A stretch of DNA of 7,471 nt from assembly GCA_031267455.1 (NCBI GenBank), contig JAIRZC010000273.1, positions 1-7,471 of the forward strand. The letters run 5' to 3'. Under the pieces are notes generated by a model, which worked only from the letters and a program-made list of their open reading frames with translations, ran no database searches and was not told the DNA's origin. The position numbers and the translations under genes were made by a program. The stretch's first letter is position 1. Each line of letters begins with the position of its first letter. Positions 1-5,992 of the stretch are shown here, piece by piece. The stretch comes from Accumulibacter sp. (GTDB lineage: Bacteria; Pseudomonadota; Gammaproteobacteria; Burkholderiales; Rhodocyclaceae).

Positions 1-942
1 AAATGCGAAACCCTGACCGGCGGCAAGGCAAAACAAATCGTTCCGCTCTTAGCGTCGGTCACCGAGGAAGAACGCATGCGCGAAATCTTTTCGACCTGGA
101 AGCCCGACATCGTCTACCACGCGGCCGCGTACAAGCATGTCCCGCTCGTTGAGCATAATCCTTCCGAAGGGATCCGTAACAATGTCTTCGGGACTCTGGT
201 CGCGGCGCGGGTCGCTTTCGGACAGAAAACTCCTGATTTCGTTCTGATCAGCACAGACAAGGCAGTGCGGCCGACCAACGTCATGGGCGCCAGCAAGCGG
301 CTCTCGGAGATGGTATTGCAAGCGCTTGCCTCGCAAACACCCGCAACCCGGTTTACGATGGTGCGCTTCGGCAATGTGCTCGGCTCATCGGGTTCGGTCG
401 TCCCTCATTTCCGCCAACAAATCCGCGAAGGCGGACCGATCACGCTGACGCACGAAAAAATCACACGATTCTTCATGACGATCCCCGAAGCGGCGCAGCT
501 GGTCATCCAGGCGGGCGCCATGGCCAGGGGCGGCGATGTTTTCGTGCTCGACATGGGGAAACCCGTGAAGATATTCGACCTCGCGCGCCATATGATTGAA
601 TTATCCGGACTGACGGTGCGCGACGCGGATCATCCCGATGGCGACATCGCAATCGAAATCACGGGGCTCCGCCCCGGCGAAAAGCTCTACGAGGAGTTGC
701 TGATCGGAGATAATCCCGAGCCGACGATGCATCCGATGATCATGAAGGCGCGCGAGGAATTTCTTCCCTGGCCCATTCTGGAGAAAAAACTTGAAACGCT
801 CGAACTTGCCGCCGCCGACAACGATGCTATCGTCATACGGCGGATTCTCGAAGACATCGTTTCGGGATACGTACCAGACGGAGCCATCGTTGATTGGGTC
901 TTTCTGAAGCAAAATCGGGAAGCGGCCAACGATCACTCCTGA
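1..942 (+). CDS. Polysaccharide biosynthesis nucleotide-sugar 4,6-dehydratase, FlaA1/CapD/WbpM type (5' end missing)
   Basis: The frame is open from the first base to the TGA at 940-942, giving the last 313 residues of a protein that starts upstream. It is the catalytic extended-SDR half of the FlaA1/CapD/WbpM family, which removes water from UDP-N-acetylhexosamines to make 4-keto-6-deoxy sugars for O-antigen, capsule or protein glycans. Visible family motifs, numbered in the fragment, are YHAAAYKHVPLVEHNP (39-54), the active-site stretch STDKAVRPTNVMGASK (84-99), VRFGNVLGSSGSV (121-133), ITRFFMTIPEAAQLV (154-168) and GLRPGEKLYEELL (222-234). A Met sits where most SDR enzymes have the catalytic Tyr, as known for WbpM-like members. 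The NAD-binding GxxGxxG motif would lie before the window. In long family members a four-helix membrane domain precedes this part, and whether it is present cannot be seen. Substrate and exact product are inferred from the family only. apaH follows after 17 bases. Confidence 0.95.
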   Translation, partial: KCETLTGGKAKQIVPLLASVTEEERMREIFSTWKPDIVYHAAAYKHVPLVEHNPSEGIRNNVFGTLVAARVAFGQKTPDFVLISTDKAVRPTNVMGASKRLSEMVLQALASQTPATRFTMVRFGNVLGSSGSVVPHFRQQIREGGPITLTHEKITRFFMTIPEAAQLVIQAGAMARGGDVFVLDMGKPVKIFDLARHMIELSGLTVRDADHPDGDIAIEITGLRPGEKLYEELLIGDNPEPTMHPMIMKAREEFLPWPILEKKLETLELAAADNDAIVIRRILEDIVSGYVPDGAIVDWVFLKQNREAANDHS

Positions 943-959
943 CCCCCACCACGCACCCC

Positions 960-1784
960 ATGGCAACCTACGCAATCGGAGACATTCAAGGCTGTTTCGA
1001 CGCCTTCACGCGCCTTCTCGACCGCTGCGCCTTCGACCCCGCGAAGGACAGGCTCTGGTTGACGGGTGACCTCGTCAACCGCGGCCCGCGCTCGCTGGAA
1101 ACCTTGCGATTCGTCCGTTCTCTGGGCGAAGCGGCGGTCACGGTACTCGGAAATCACGATTTTTTTCTGCTGATGGTCGCCGAAGGCTTCGGAAAACGTT
1201 CCGAGGACGACACCTTCGACGAAATACTCACCGCGCCGGATCGCGGCGAACTTCTGACCTGGCTTCGTCATCGCCCCCTGTGCCATCGGGAAGGCGGATA
1301 CTGCCTCGTGCATGCGGGACTGCTGCCGCAGTGGACGAGTTTACGCGCGCGCGCTCTCGCTGCCGAAGTCGAAGCGGCCCTGACGGGAGCCGACTGGCGC
1401 GAGTTCATGGAATATCACATATGGGGCAACCTGCCGAACGCATGGCGCGATTCGCTCGAAGGATGGCCCCGCCTTCGCACGATCGTCAACGTCATGGCGC
1501 GCATGCGTTTTTGCTCACCCGAAGGCGTGATGGACTTCAGCGCAAAAGGCGAGGTTTCGCGAGCGCCCGCTGGATTTTTGCCGTGGTACGAGCTTCCTGG
1601 CCGGAACGACGCGGACGCGACGCTCATCGTCGGGCACTGGTCGGCGATCGGCCTAAAGATCACGCCGAAACTGCTGGCAATCGACACGGGTTGCCTTTGG
1701 GGCGGCGAACTGACGGCCATCCGGCTCGAAGACCGCAGGATATTTCAGGTCAAGGGATCGAAAGAAGAAATCCGACCGCTTTGA
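960..1784 (+). CDS. apaH: Symmetrical bis(5'-nucleosyl)-tetraphosphatase ApaH
   Basis: This 274-residue protein has the usual ApaH length. It hydrolyses diadenosine tetraphosphate (Ap4A) to two ADP in the cytoplasm, and related enzymes also act on NpnN-capped RNA. The metallophosphatase motifs occur in order: GDIQGC (7-12), GDLVNRGP (36-43), GNHD (64-67), HAGLLPQW (118-125) and GHW (225-227). The ApaH-typical MARMRFCSPEGVMDF (179-193) and IDTGCLWGGELTAIRL (241-256) are also present. The frame stays open upstream to 894, but the protein start MATYAIGDIQG matches the family, so ATG at 960 was chosen. No clear Shine-Dalgarno sequence precedes it. It may be co-transcribed with the dehydratase gene 17 bases upstream, although the two functions are not obviously linked. 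It converges on the PfkB kinase gene. Confidence 0.96.
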   Translation: MATYAIGDIQGCFDAFTRLLDRCAFDPAKDRLWLTGDLVNRGPRSLETLRFVRSLGEAAVTVLGNHDFFLLMVAEGFGKRSEDDTFDEILTAPDRGELLTWLRHRPLCHREGGYCLVHAGLLPQWTSLRARALAAEVEAALTGADWREFMEYHIWGNLPNAWRDSLEGWPRLRTIVNVMARMRFCSPEGVMDFSAKGEVSRAPAGFLPWYELPGRNDADATLIVGHWSAIGLKITPKLLAIDTGCLWGGELTAIRLEDRRIFQVKGSKEEIRPL

Positions 1785-1831
1785 GCGCGGATATACGGCA
1801 AGGCGATTTGGAAACGACAATACGCGGCATT

Positions 1832-1857
1832 GCCGCCCATCGGGCCGGCGCGCTTTT
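1832..1857 (+). terminator. Possible intrinsic terminator after apaH
   Basis: GCCGCCC (1832-1838) pairs with GGGCCGGC (1842-1849) with one bulged base and a three-base loop. GCGC and a run of only four T (1854-1857) follow. It lies 48 bases past the apaH stop and reaches the stop codon of the convergent kinase gene. The hairpin is strong, but the T-run is short and separated from the stem. On the minus strand the same stem could help end the kinase transcript. Confidence 0.4.
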
Positions 1858-2791
1858 ACCAGGGCGCCTTTCCGAAGGCTGCGGCATAGCGCCGCGCGAC
1901 TTCGTCCCGGCCCAAACGATGATTCTGCCCGCCGCGATACGCGATCTTGATCGCGCCCATGACGGAGGCCAGTCTTGCGCTTTTTTCGATGTCCCAACCG
2001 TTGGAAATTCCGTAGAGAAGTCCGGCGCGGTAGGCGTCGCCGCACCCGGTCGGATCAACGACGACGTCGGGAGCAACGCAGGGAATTCCGCAAATGACGC
2101 CGTTGGAATAGATAACCGACCCCTCGCCACCCAGCGTGACAAACAGAGCTTCGACGCTGTCGCTCAGGCGTTCGATCGACAATCCCGTCCGATCACAAGC
2201 CATCCTTACCTCGTAGTCGTTGAAACAAGCATATTCGGCGAGATCCAGAAAACGCAGGATGTCCTCCCCGGAAAACATCGCAAGCCCCTGACCCGGATCG
2301 AAAAGGAAGGGAATGCCTAGGGTCTTCATTTCGCGCGCGTGCGAGATCATGCCTTCGCGTCCATCAGGCGCGACGATTCCGAGCGTAACGCCCAAGGTAT
2401 CGGATACGTGATTGAGGTGCGAAAAACTCATCGCGCCCGGATGAAAAGCCGTGATCTGGTTGTCGTCCATATCGGTCGTGATGAAGGCCTGCGCGGTCAG
2501 ATGGTCGCCGAGCGCGAGCACGTGCGACCTGTCGAGGCCGTTTGAATCGAGATAACGCAGATAATCGTCGCCGTCGCTTCCAATCGCGGCCATGATCACC
2601 GGATCACCGCCGAGGAGCTTGAGGCTAAACGCGATGTTCCCGGCGCAGCCACCGTATTCACAGCGCATTTCAGGAACCAGGAAAGACACATTCAGAATGT
2701 GTATCTGCTCCGGCAGAATGTGATTCCGGAAGCGATCCCGGAAAATCATGATGTTATCGTAGGCGAGCGAACCGCAGATCAACGTGGACAT
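1856..2791 (-). CDS. PfkB/ribokinase-family carbohydrate (or adenosine) kinase
   Basis: A 311-residue protein with the complete PfkB/ribokinase fold signatures. It has an early glycine pair and asparagine (GGCAGN, 47-52), an NDYE motif (191-194), VTLGGEGS in the nucleotide-binding region (218-225) and the second PfkB signature DPTGCGDAYRAG (246-257). Asp252 is the expected catalytic base and GCGD forms the anion hole. The family transfers phosphate from ATP to a hydroxyl of a sugar or nucleoside. Such proteins are often named adenosine kinase or carbohydrate kinase, and the substrate cannot be told from sequence. ATG at 2791 gives MSTLICGSLAYDN, a typical family N-terminus, though no good Shine-Dalgarno precedes it. 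The gene follows the DUF3426 gene by 89 bases but has its own promoter-like sequence at 2821-2829. It converges on apaH. Confidence 0.92.
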   Translation of the reverse strand: MSTLICGSLAYDNIMIFRDRFRNHILPEQIHILNVSFLVPEMRCEYGGCAGNIAFSLKLLGGDPVIMAAIGSDGDDYLRYLDSNGLDRSHVLALGDHLTAQAFITTDMDDNQITAFHPGAMSFSHLNHVSDTLGVTLGIVAPDGREGMISHAREMKTLGIPFLFDPGQGLAMFSGEDILRFLDLAEYACFNDYEVRMACDRTGLSIERLSDSVEALFVTLGGEGSVIYSNGVICGIPCVAPDVVVDPTGCGDAYRAGLLYGISNGWDIEKSARLASVMGAIKIAYRGGQNHRLGRDEVARRYAAAFGKAPW

Positions 2792-2820
2792 TTTCTGGCG
2801 CTGGTAAAGAATCTTGCGGC

Positions 2821-2829
2821 ATTATAACA
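2821..2829 (-). promoter_or_regulatory. Extended -10 promoter of the PfkB kinase gene
   Basis: On the minus strand the sequence reads TGTTATAAT, a perfect TATAAT hexamer preceded by the TGn extension. No -35 match stands at 17 bases, which fits extended -10 promoters. The predicted start of transcription is near 2814, about 23 bases before the kinase ATG. This suggests the kinase can be expressed independently of the prmA/DUF3426 genes. Confidence 0.6.
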
Positions 2830-2852
2830 AGCGCCTCCGGTTAAAGGGGTTT

Positions 2853-2867
2853 TCGCCGCGCGGGCGA
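2853..2867. other. Small GC-rich dyad between the DUF3426 and kinase genes
   Basis: TCGCC and GGCGA form a five-base stem around a five-base loop. TTTT follows on the + strand and AAAA on the minus strand. It lies 13 bases past the DUF3426 stop, but on the minus strand no T-run follows the stem, so it is not a good terminator for that gene. It may still slow or partly end transcription. Confidence 0.25.
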
Positions 2868-2880
2868 TTTTCGAGCGAAA

Positions 2881-4098
2881 TCAAGGGTAGACGACATAGA
2901 GCCGATAGCCAACAGGCTTGACGTCTCGCGTCTCGACCCAGAGACGGATGTTTATGTCGGAATTCGCCGCGAAAGGCTGGCGCGGCGAAAGCTTCAGCGG
3001 AAGGTATTCGCCCGGATCGAAAACGCGCCGGACGATCACCTTGTCCTTTTCGTCGGTCAAAAGCACGTCCAGCGAAGGGTAAGCCTGACCGTAATGGGCA
3101 CGATTGCGCAGTATCGCGCTCAACACCAGAAGTCCGCGGTCGGGATCGTTCTGAAGATCGGATGCCTCGAGATTGATCGATTCGATATGGCGAGGCAGCG
3201 GAACATGCGCGCCGAACGCGCGGCTCAAAAGTTCGAGCGGCGGCCTGAAAAGCGGCGCGAGATGAGCGATCTCGCCACGGAAACGGGCAACGACCTGAAA
3301 AAGCAGCAGGATGCCAAGAAAAATAGCGCCCCTCCTGAAGTGGCGCTCCATGGCGTCCGAATGCCTGAAGGAGCCGGAAAGAAACGATTCCGCCCCTTTG
3401 ACGTCGGCCAGTATCCTGGCAATTTCGCGCGGCGAGGCGGGTATCCCAGCCTCGTCCGCTTCCCGCGATCTCTCTTCGGGGATCGATTCGTCCGCATCGC
3501 CGCGCCCGCTATCATCCGCCGAAATCTCCGCGCAACGATCCGCCGGTTTGGGCAAATCGACGATTTTGACCTGAATTTCTCTTTCCGGGACGCGCATCCC
3601 GGTGATTTGCGGCGGCAAAAGCTCATTTGACGAAGCGGTCTCCTGGATTTCTTCGGATTCCGGGGTTTTCAGCGCATCCGGCGGGTCCAATATCTCCAAA
3701 CCGTGCTCGATATTGCCGGGAACGGAAAGCTCATCGAAGGGCGCAAGTTCATCGAAGCCTTCGAGTGGTGAGAATCGGGGCGAAGCGTCCGGCGCAGTGG
3801 ATAGCGGCGCCTCTTCCCGCGCCTCCGCCCATTCTTTTTCCAGCGCGCCGGTCTCCGGAAATTTCAACGCGTCGGCGCGTCCGTCTTCGGGCAAGGGAAA
3901 TTCCCGCAGACTCTCCAACCCCTCCAGTTCACCCGGCTCGATCAGAACGGAAAATTTCTCCGCATCATCGTCGAGCAGGTTGCCGAGCGCATTGAATATC
4001 TCCTGGCATTGCCCGCAACGAACCTTGCCGCCGCGCGCCGATAAATGCTCCCGCGTAACGCGAAAAACGGTCCAACAATTCGGACAACGCGCTTTCAT
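2881..4098 (-). CDS. Zinc-ribbon (MJ0042-type) and DUF3426 membrane protein
   Basis: A 405-residue protein of the DUF3426 family, whose biochemical role is unknown. The N-terminus carries a zinc ribbon with CPNC (5-8) and CGQC (28-31), as in the MJ0042 motif. Residues about 41-250 form a long acidic, Pro/Ser/Glu-rich and probably disordered linker. One membrane helix follows at about 257-272 (GAIFLGILLLFQVVARF). The C-terminal DUF3426 domain (about 285-405) contains LVLSAILRNRAHYGQAYPSL and ends in LYVVYP, as usual for the family. The layout suggests a cytoplasmic zinc ribbon and linker, with the C-terminal domain in the periplasm. The frame is open further upstream, but ATG at 4098 places the zinc ribbon at the N-terminus and overlaps the prmA stop as ATGA, so translation is probably coupled to prmA. 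prmA followed by a DUF3426 gene is a recurring arrangement in betaproteobacteria. Confidence 0.9.
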   Translation of the reverse strand: MKARCPNCWTVFRVTREHLSARGGKVRCGQCQEIFNALGNLLDDDAEKFSVLIEPGELEGLESLREFPLPEDGRADALKFPETGALEKEWAEAREEAPLSTAPDASPRFSPLEGFDELAPFDELSVPGNIEHGLEILDPPDALKTPESEEIQETASSNELLPPQITGMRVPEREIQVKIVDLPKPADRCAEISADDSGRGDADESIPEERSREADEAGIPASPREIARILADVKGAESFLSGSFRHSDAMERHFRRGAIFLGILLLFQVVARFRGEIAHLAPLFRPPLELLSRAFGAHVPLPRHIESINLEASDLQNDPDRGLLVLSAILRNRAHYGQAYPSLDVLLTDEKDKVIVRRVFDPGEYLPLKLSPRQPFAANSDINIRLWVETRDVKPVGYRLYVVYP

Positions 4099-4994
4099 GA
4101 CCCAGCCCCGGTTCCGGCAAGGCAGACCCACCCCTCGCATGTACCCGAAACCGTCAGCGAAATGCCGTTCAGGGCATACGATGAAATCATATCGTCCGCC
4201 TGCGTTTCCAAAATTCCCGACAGAACCAGATGGCCGCCATCCCGGACATGCGCGCGGATCGCCGGCGCAAGCGCTTTGAGCGTATTGGAAAGAATATTGG
4301 CAAGCACGATATCGAAGCATCCTTCGATTTTCGCGGATGAATCCTCAAAGCAAACGCCAACCCGATTGCGTTCGGCGTTATACCGGGCTGCGACAACAGC
4401 CTGCGGATCGATATCGACGCCCAGCGTCATCCCCGCGCCGAGTTTCGCCGCGGCAATCGCCAAGATGCCTGAACCGCACCCGTAATCGAGAACCGATTCG
4501 CCCGCCTCGATATGCCTTTCGAGCCATTCCAGGCACAGGCGCGTCGTCGGGTGCGAACCCGTGCCAAAAGCCATCCCAGGATCAAGATGCAGGACGATGG
4601 CGTCCGGATCGGGCGCATCGCGCCAGGAAGGAACGACCCAGAGACGATCGGATATCCGCATCGGCTCAAATTGCGACTGCGTCAGGCGCACCCAGTCCCG
4701 CTCCGAAACTTCTTTTTGGGCAAAGGCAGGCATTGCCTCGATTCCAGCGCGCCCGGCGCATTCGGCAGCCGTTGCCGCAAGATCCGTCCCCGGCTCGAAC
4801 AGCGCGGTCACACGCGAGTTTTTCCAGCCGAAAATAGAAGGCTCGCCAGGCTCGCCGAAGTGCGGCATTTCTTTTTCGGTCCCCGCGTCGGCGTCGTCGA
4901 CGTCAACCGACATCGCACCCTTTTCAAGTAGTGCGTCCGCCAGGGCTTCCGCGTGGGCCGAATCGGTTTTGAGCGTGAGGGACAGCCAAGCCAC
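4095..4994 (-). CDS. prmA: Ribosomal protein L11 methyltransferase PrmA
   Basis: A 299-residue protein of normal PrmA length that uses S-adenosylmethionine to trimethylate residues of ribosomal protein L11 in the cytoplasm. The N-terminal substrate-recognition domain begins with MAWLSLTLKTD. The catalytic domain shows DPGMAFGTGSHPTT (138-151), the SAM-binding motif VLDYGCGSGILAIAA (168-182), GVDIDPQAV (192-200) and the active-site NILSNTL (233-239). The start is GTG. An in-frame TAA lies 12 bases upstream with no ATG, GTG or TTG between, so GTG at 4994 is the first usual start. The ribosome-binding site is weak (GGA about nine bases before). The stop overlaps the DUF3426 start as ATGA. Upstream is aroQ rather than the accC commonly found before prmA in related bacteria. 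Confidence 0.96.
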   Translation of the reverse strand: MAWLSLTLKTDSAHAEALADALLEKGAMSVDVDDADAGTEKEMPHFGEPGEPSIFGWKNSRVTALFEPGTDLAATAAECAGRAGIEAMPAFAQKEVSERDWVRLTQSQFEPMRISDRLWVVPSWRDAPDPDAIVLHLDPGMAFGTGSHPTTRLCLEWLERHIEAGESVLDYGCGSGILAIAAAKLGAGMTLGVDIDPQAVVAARYNAERNRVGVCFEDSSAKIEGCFDIVLANILSNTLKALAPAIRAHVRDGGHLVLSGILETQADDMISSYALNGISLTVSGTCEGWVCLAGTGAGS

Positions 4995-5085
4995 GATGGA
5001 TTCCGTTTATAAATCGCCCACGCTGGCAAAAAACCGCTTCACCCCGCGGATACGCGGCTGGGCAAGGATGAGTTGGAGACGGCGA
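4995..5085 (-). other. aroQ-prmA junction lacking accBC
   Basis: These 91 bases separate the aroQ stop from the prmA start, where many beta- and gammaproteobacteria have accB and accC. A frame in phase with prmA is open from 5120 to the TAA at 5009-5007. It reads through the aroQ end and codes for residues including RIRGVKRFFASVGDL, with no good start codon near its beginning. I do not recognise it as an AccC C-terminus. A TATAAA sequence (minus strand, 5011-5006) could be a -10 element, but it would leave an almost leaderless prmA transcript and has no -35 partner. Confidence 0.45.
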
Positions 5086-5583
5086 TCAATGTGCTCCTGG
5101 AGTCTCGATGGTAGCCAAGCTCAGAAAATACTCGAGCGCCAAAAGATAACCTTGACTGCCAAAGCCGCTGATAACACCGATGGCGAGGTCGGAAAAATAC
5201 GAACGCCGCCGAAAAGTCTCGCGGGAATGGATGTTCGACAGGTGTACCTCGATGAAAGGAATCTCAGTCGCCGCGAGCGCGTCGCGCAAAGCCACACTCG
5301 TATGCGTAAACCCCGCGGGATTGATGATGAGGTAGCCTACCCCCTGCTCACGCGCCGCATGGATGCGCTCGATCAGCGCGCCCTCGTGATTGCTTTGGAA
5401 AGTTTCGAGCACGGCGCCCGCCAGATTCGCGCGATGCGCAAGCGCCAGATTGATTTCGGCGAGCGTCGTCCGACCATAGTATTCAGGTTCGCGCGCGCCC
5501 AAGAGGTTCAAATTGGGCCCATGCAGGACAAGCAGGCGTGCCGACTCCTTGCGTGGGTTTTCAGTGGAAGCGGCTTTTTTCAT
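5086..5583 (-). CDS. aroQ: Type II 3-dehydroquinate dehydratase AroQ
   Basis: A 165-residue protein, slightly longer than the usual 145-150 because of a charged N-terminal extension of about 16 residues. It converts 3-dehydroquinate to 3-dehydroshikimate, the third step of aromatic amino acid synthesis, as a cytoplasmic dodecamer. Motifs are [21 protein letters not shown] (17-37) holding the catalytic Tyr, FQSNHEG (62-68), [18 protein letters not shown] (86-103) with the catalytic His, and [12 protein letters not shown] (111-122). The chain ends [18 protein letters not shown] plus a short tail. ATG at 5583 (MKKAAST) was chosen. The frame stays open upstream, but that part resembles no AroQ. 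No Shine-Dalgarno sequence is seen before this ATG, and a six-base-pair hairpin lies 25 bases upstream, so the start is less certain than the function. Confidence 0.95.
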   Translation of the reverse strand: MKKAASTENPRKESARLLVLHGPNLNLLGAREPEYYGRTTLAEINLALAHRANLAGAVLETFQSNHEGALIERIHAAREQGVGYLIINPAGFTHTSVALRDALAATEIPFIEVHLSNIHSRETFRRRSYFSDLAIGVISGFGSQGYLLALEYFLSLATIETPGAH

Positions 5584-5607
5584 GAAAGAGAGTTTGCCGC
5601 ATTCGAT

Positions 5608-5625
5608 GCCTCTTTGTCCAGAGGC
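5608..5625 (-). other. Hairpin in the aroQ leader
   Basis: GCCTCT (5608-5613) and AGAGGC (5620-5625) form a perfect six-base-pair stem with a six-base loop, about 25 bases before the aroQ ATG. It would be in the 5' untranslated part of an aroQ message. No regulatory class is recognised. Confidence 0.4.
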
Positions 5626-5672
5626 TATAGGGAATTTCACGAGCCGCCGCTTCCGTTTCCGACTATCGCGGT

Positions 5673-5693
5673 GTAGCCTTCTGCTACTTTTTT
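5673..5693 (+). terminator. Terminator-like hairpin with T-run on the + strand
   Basis: GTAGC (5673-5677) and GCTAC (5683-5687) pair around a five-base loop, and six T follow directly (5688-5693). The form is that of an intrinsic terminator, but it faces right and no + strand gene ends upstream of it. aroQ and prmA are on the other strand. It could end antisense transcription or be chance. On the minus strand it would be a plain hairpin in the aroQ leader. Confidence 0.35.
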
Positions 5694-5779
5694 GGCACCC
5701 ACTTATCAAAAGATATATCCAGTTTTTCCACAATCAATTGCCGTCCCCTTCCCATAACCGTGAAGAAAAACGAAAGAGT

Positions 5780-5818
5780 TTGCTGTTCCCTCCCTGCTAC
5801 GCGGGAGAGGGGCAGCAA
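5780..5818. repeat. REP-like long imperfect palindrome
   Basis: TTGCTG (5780-5785) pairs with CAGCAA (5813-5818). Inside it, CCCTCCCTGC (5788-5797) pairs with GCGGGAGAGG (5801-5810) around a TAC loop, allowing two single-base bulges and two or three G-T pairs. The total is about 17 base pairs. The inner CCTCCC/GGGAGAGG type of palindrome resembles the dispersed intergenic REP-like repeats common in proteobacteria. An alternative stem, TACGCGGG (5798-5805) with CCCGCGTA (5822-5829), excludes the inner one. Only one copy is in the window, so repeat status is inferred. Confidence 0.5.
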
Positions 5819-5992
5819 GTGCCCGCGTATCTTTCACCCACAAGATGCTCGGGCGAAAAGACGCCTGGGTTTCGATGGCTGTATCTTTTAGAATCACGTA
5901 CTTCGCCGCAGGCGGCACGCGATCGTCCGATTTTCCCCTCCGACAGGCGGAAGCCTCCCCAAGCGCGCCGCAGCGTCGCTCCTTCTGGAAAA

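Larger units (their letters stand above)
5584..5992. other. Intergenic region between the DUF4124 gene and aroQ (409 bases)
   Basis: No convincing gene lies here. Frames that cross it are open on both strands but have no recognisable domain or ribosome-binding site. It holds three hairpins (5608-5625, 5673-5687 and 5780-5818), a relatively AT-rich patch near 5700-5770 that is the likeliest site of an aroQ promoter (no good -35/-10 pair found), and an eight-base direct repeat AAAGATAC on the minus strand (one copy near 5826-5833, another near 5882-5889). Confidence 0.6.

Noticed and set aside
894..959. Upstream extension of apaH by 22 codons
   Set aside because: It overlaps the end of the dehydratase gene and adds residues not seen in ApaH, whose N-terminus is normally MATYAIGD.
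1280..2320. 346-codon + strand frame across apaH and antisense to the PfkB kinase
   Set aside because: It overlaps two well-supported genes out of frame and is Arg-rich, typical of a shadow frame in GC-rich DNA.
4099..4320. Upstream extension of the DUF3426 gene by 74 codons
   Set aside because: It lies wholly inside prmA in another frame. The zinc ribbon is N-terminal in this family, and ATG at 4098 overlaps the prmA stop.
4561..5676. Long + strand frame (371 codons) antisense to prmA and aroQ
   Set aside because: It is antisense to two clear genes, has Ser/Arg-rich shadow composition and no recognisable domain. Its end at the terminator-like hairpin appears coincidental.
5584..5733. Upstream extension of aroQ by 50 codons
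   Set aside because: It is Arg/Lys/Ser-rich and contains the hairpin sequences. Type II dehydroquinases start close to the LLVLHGPN motif.
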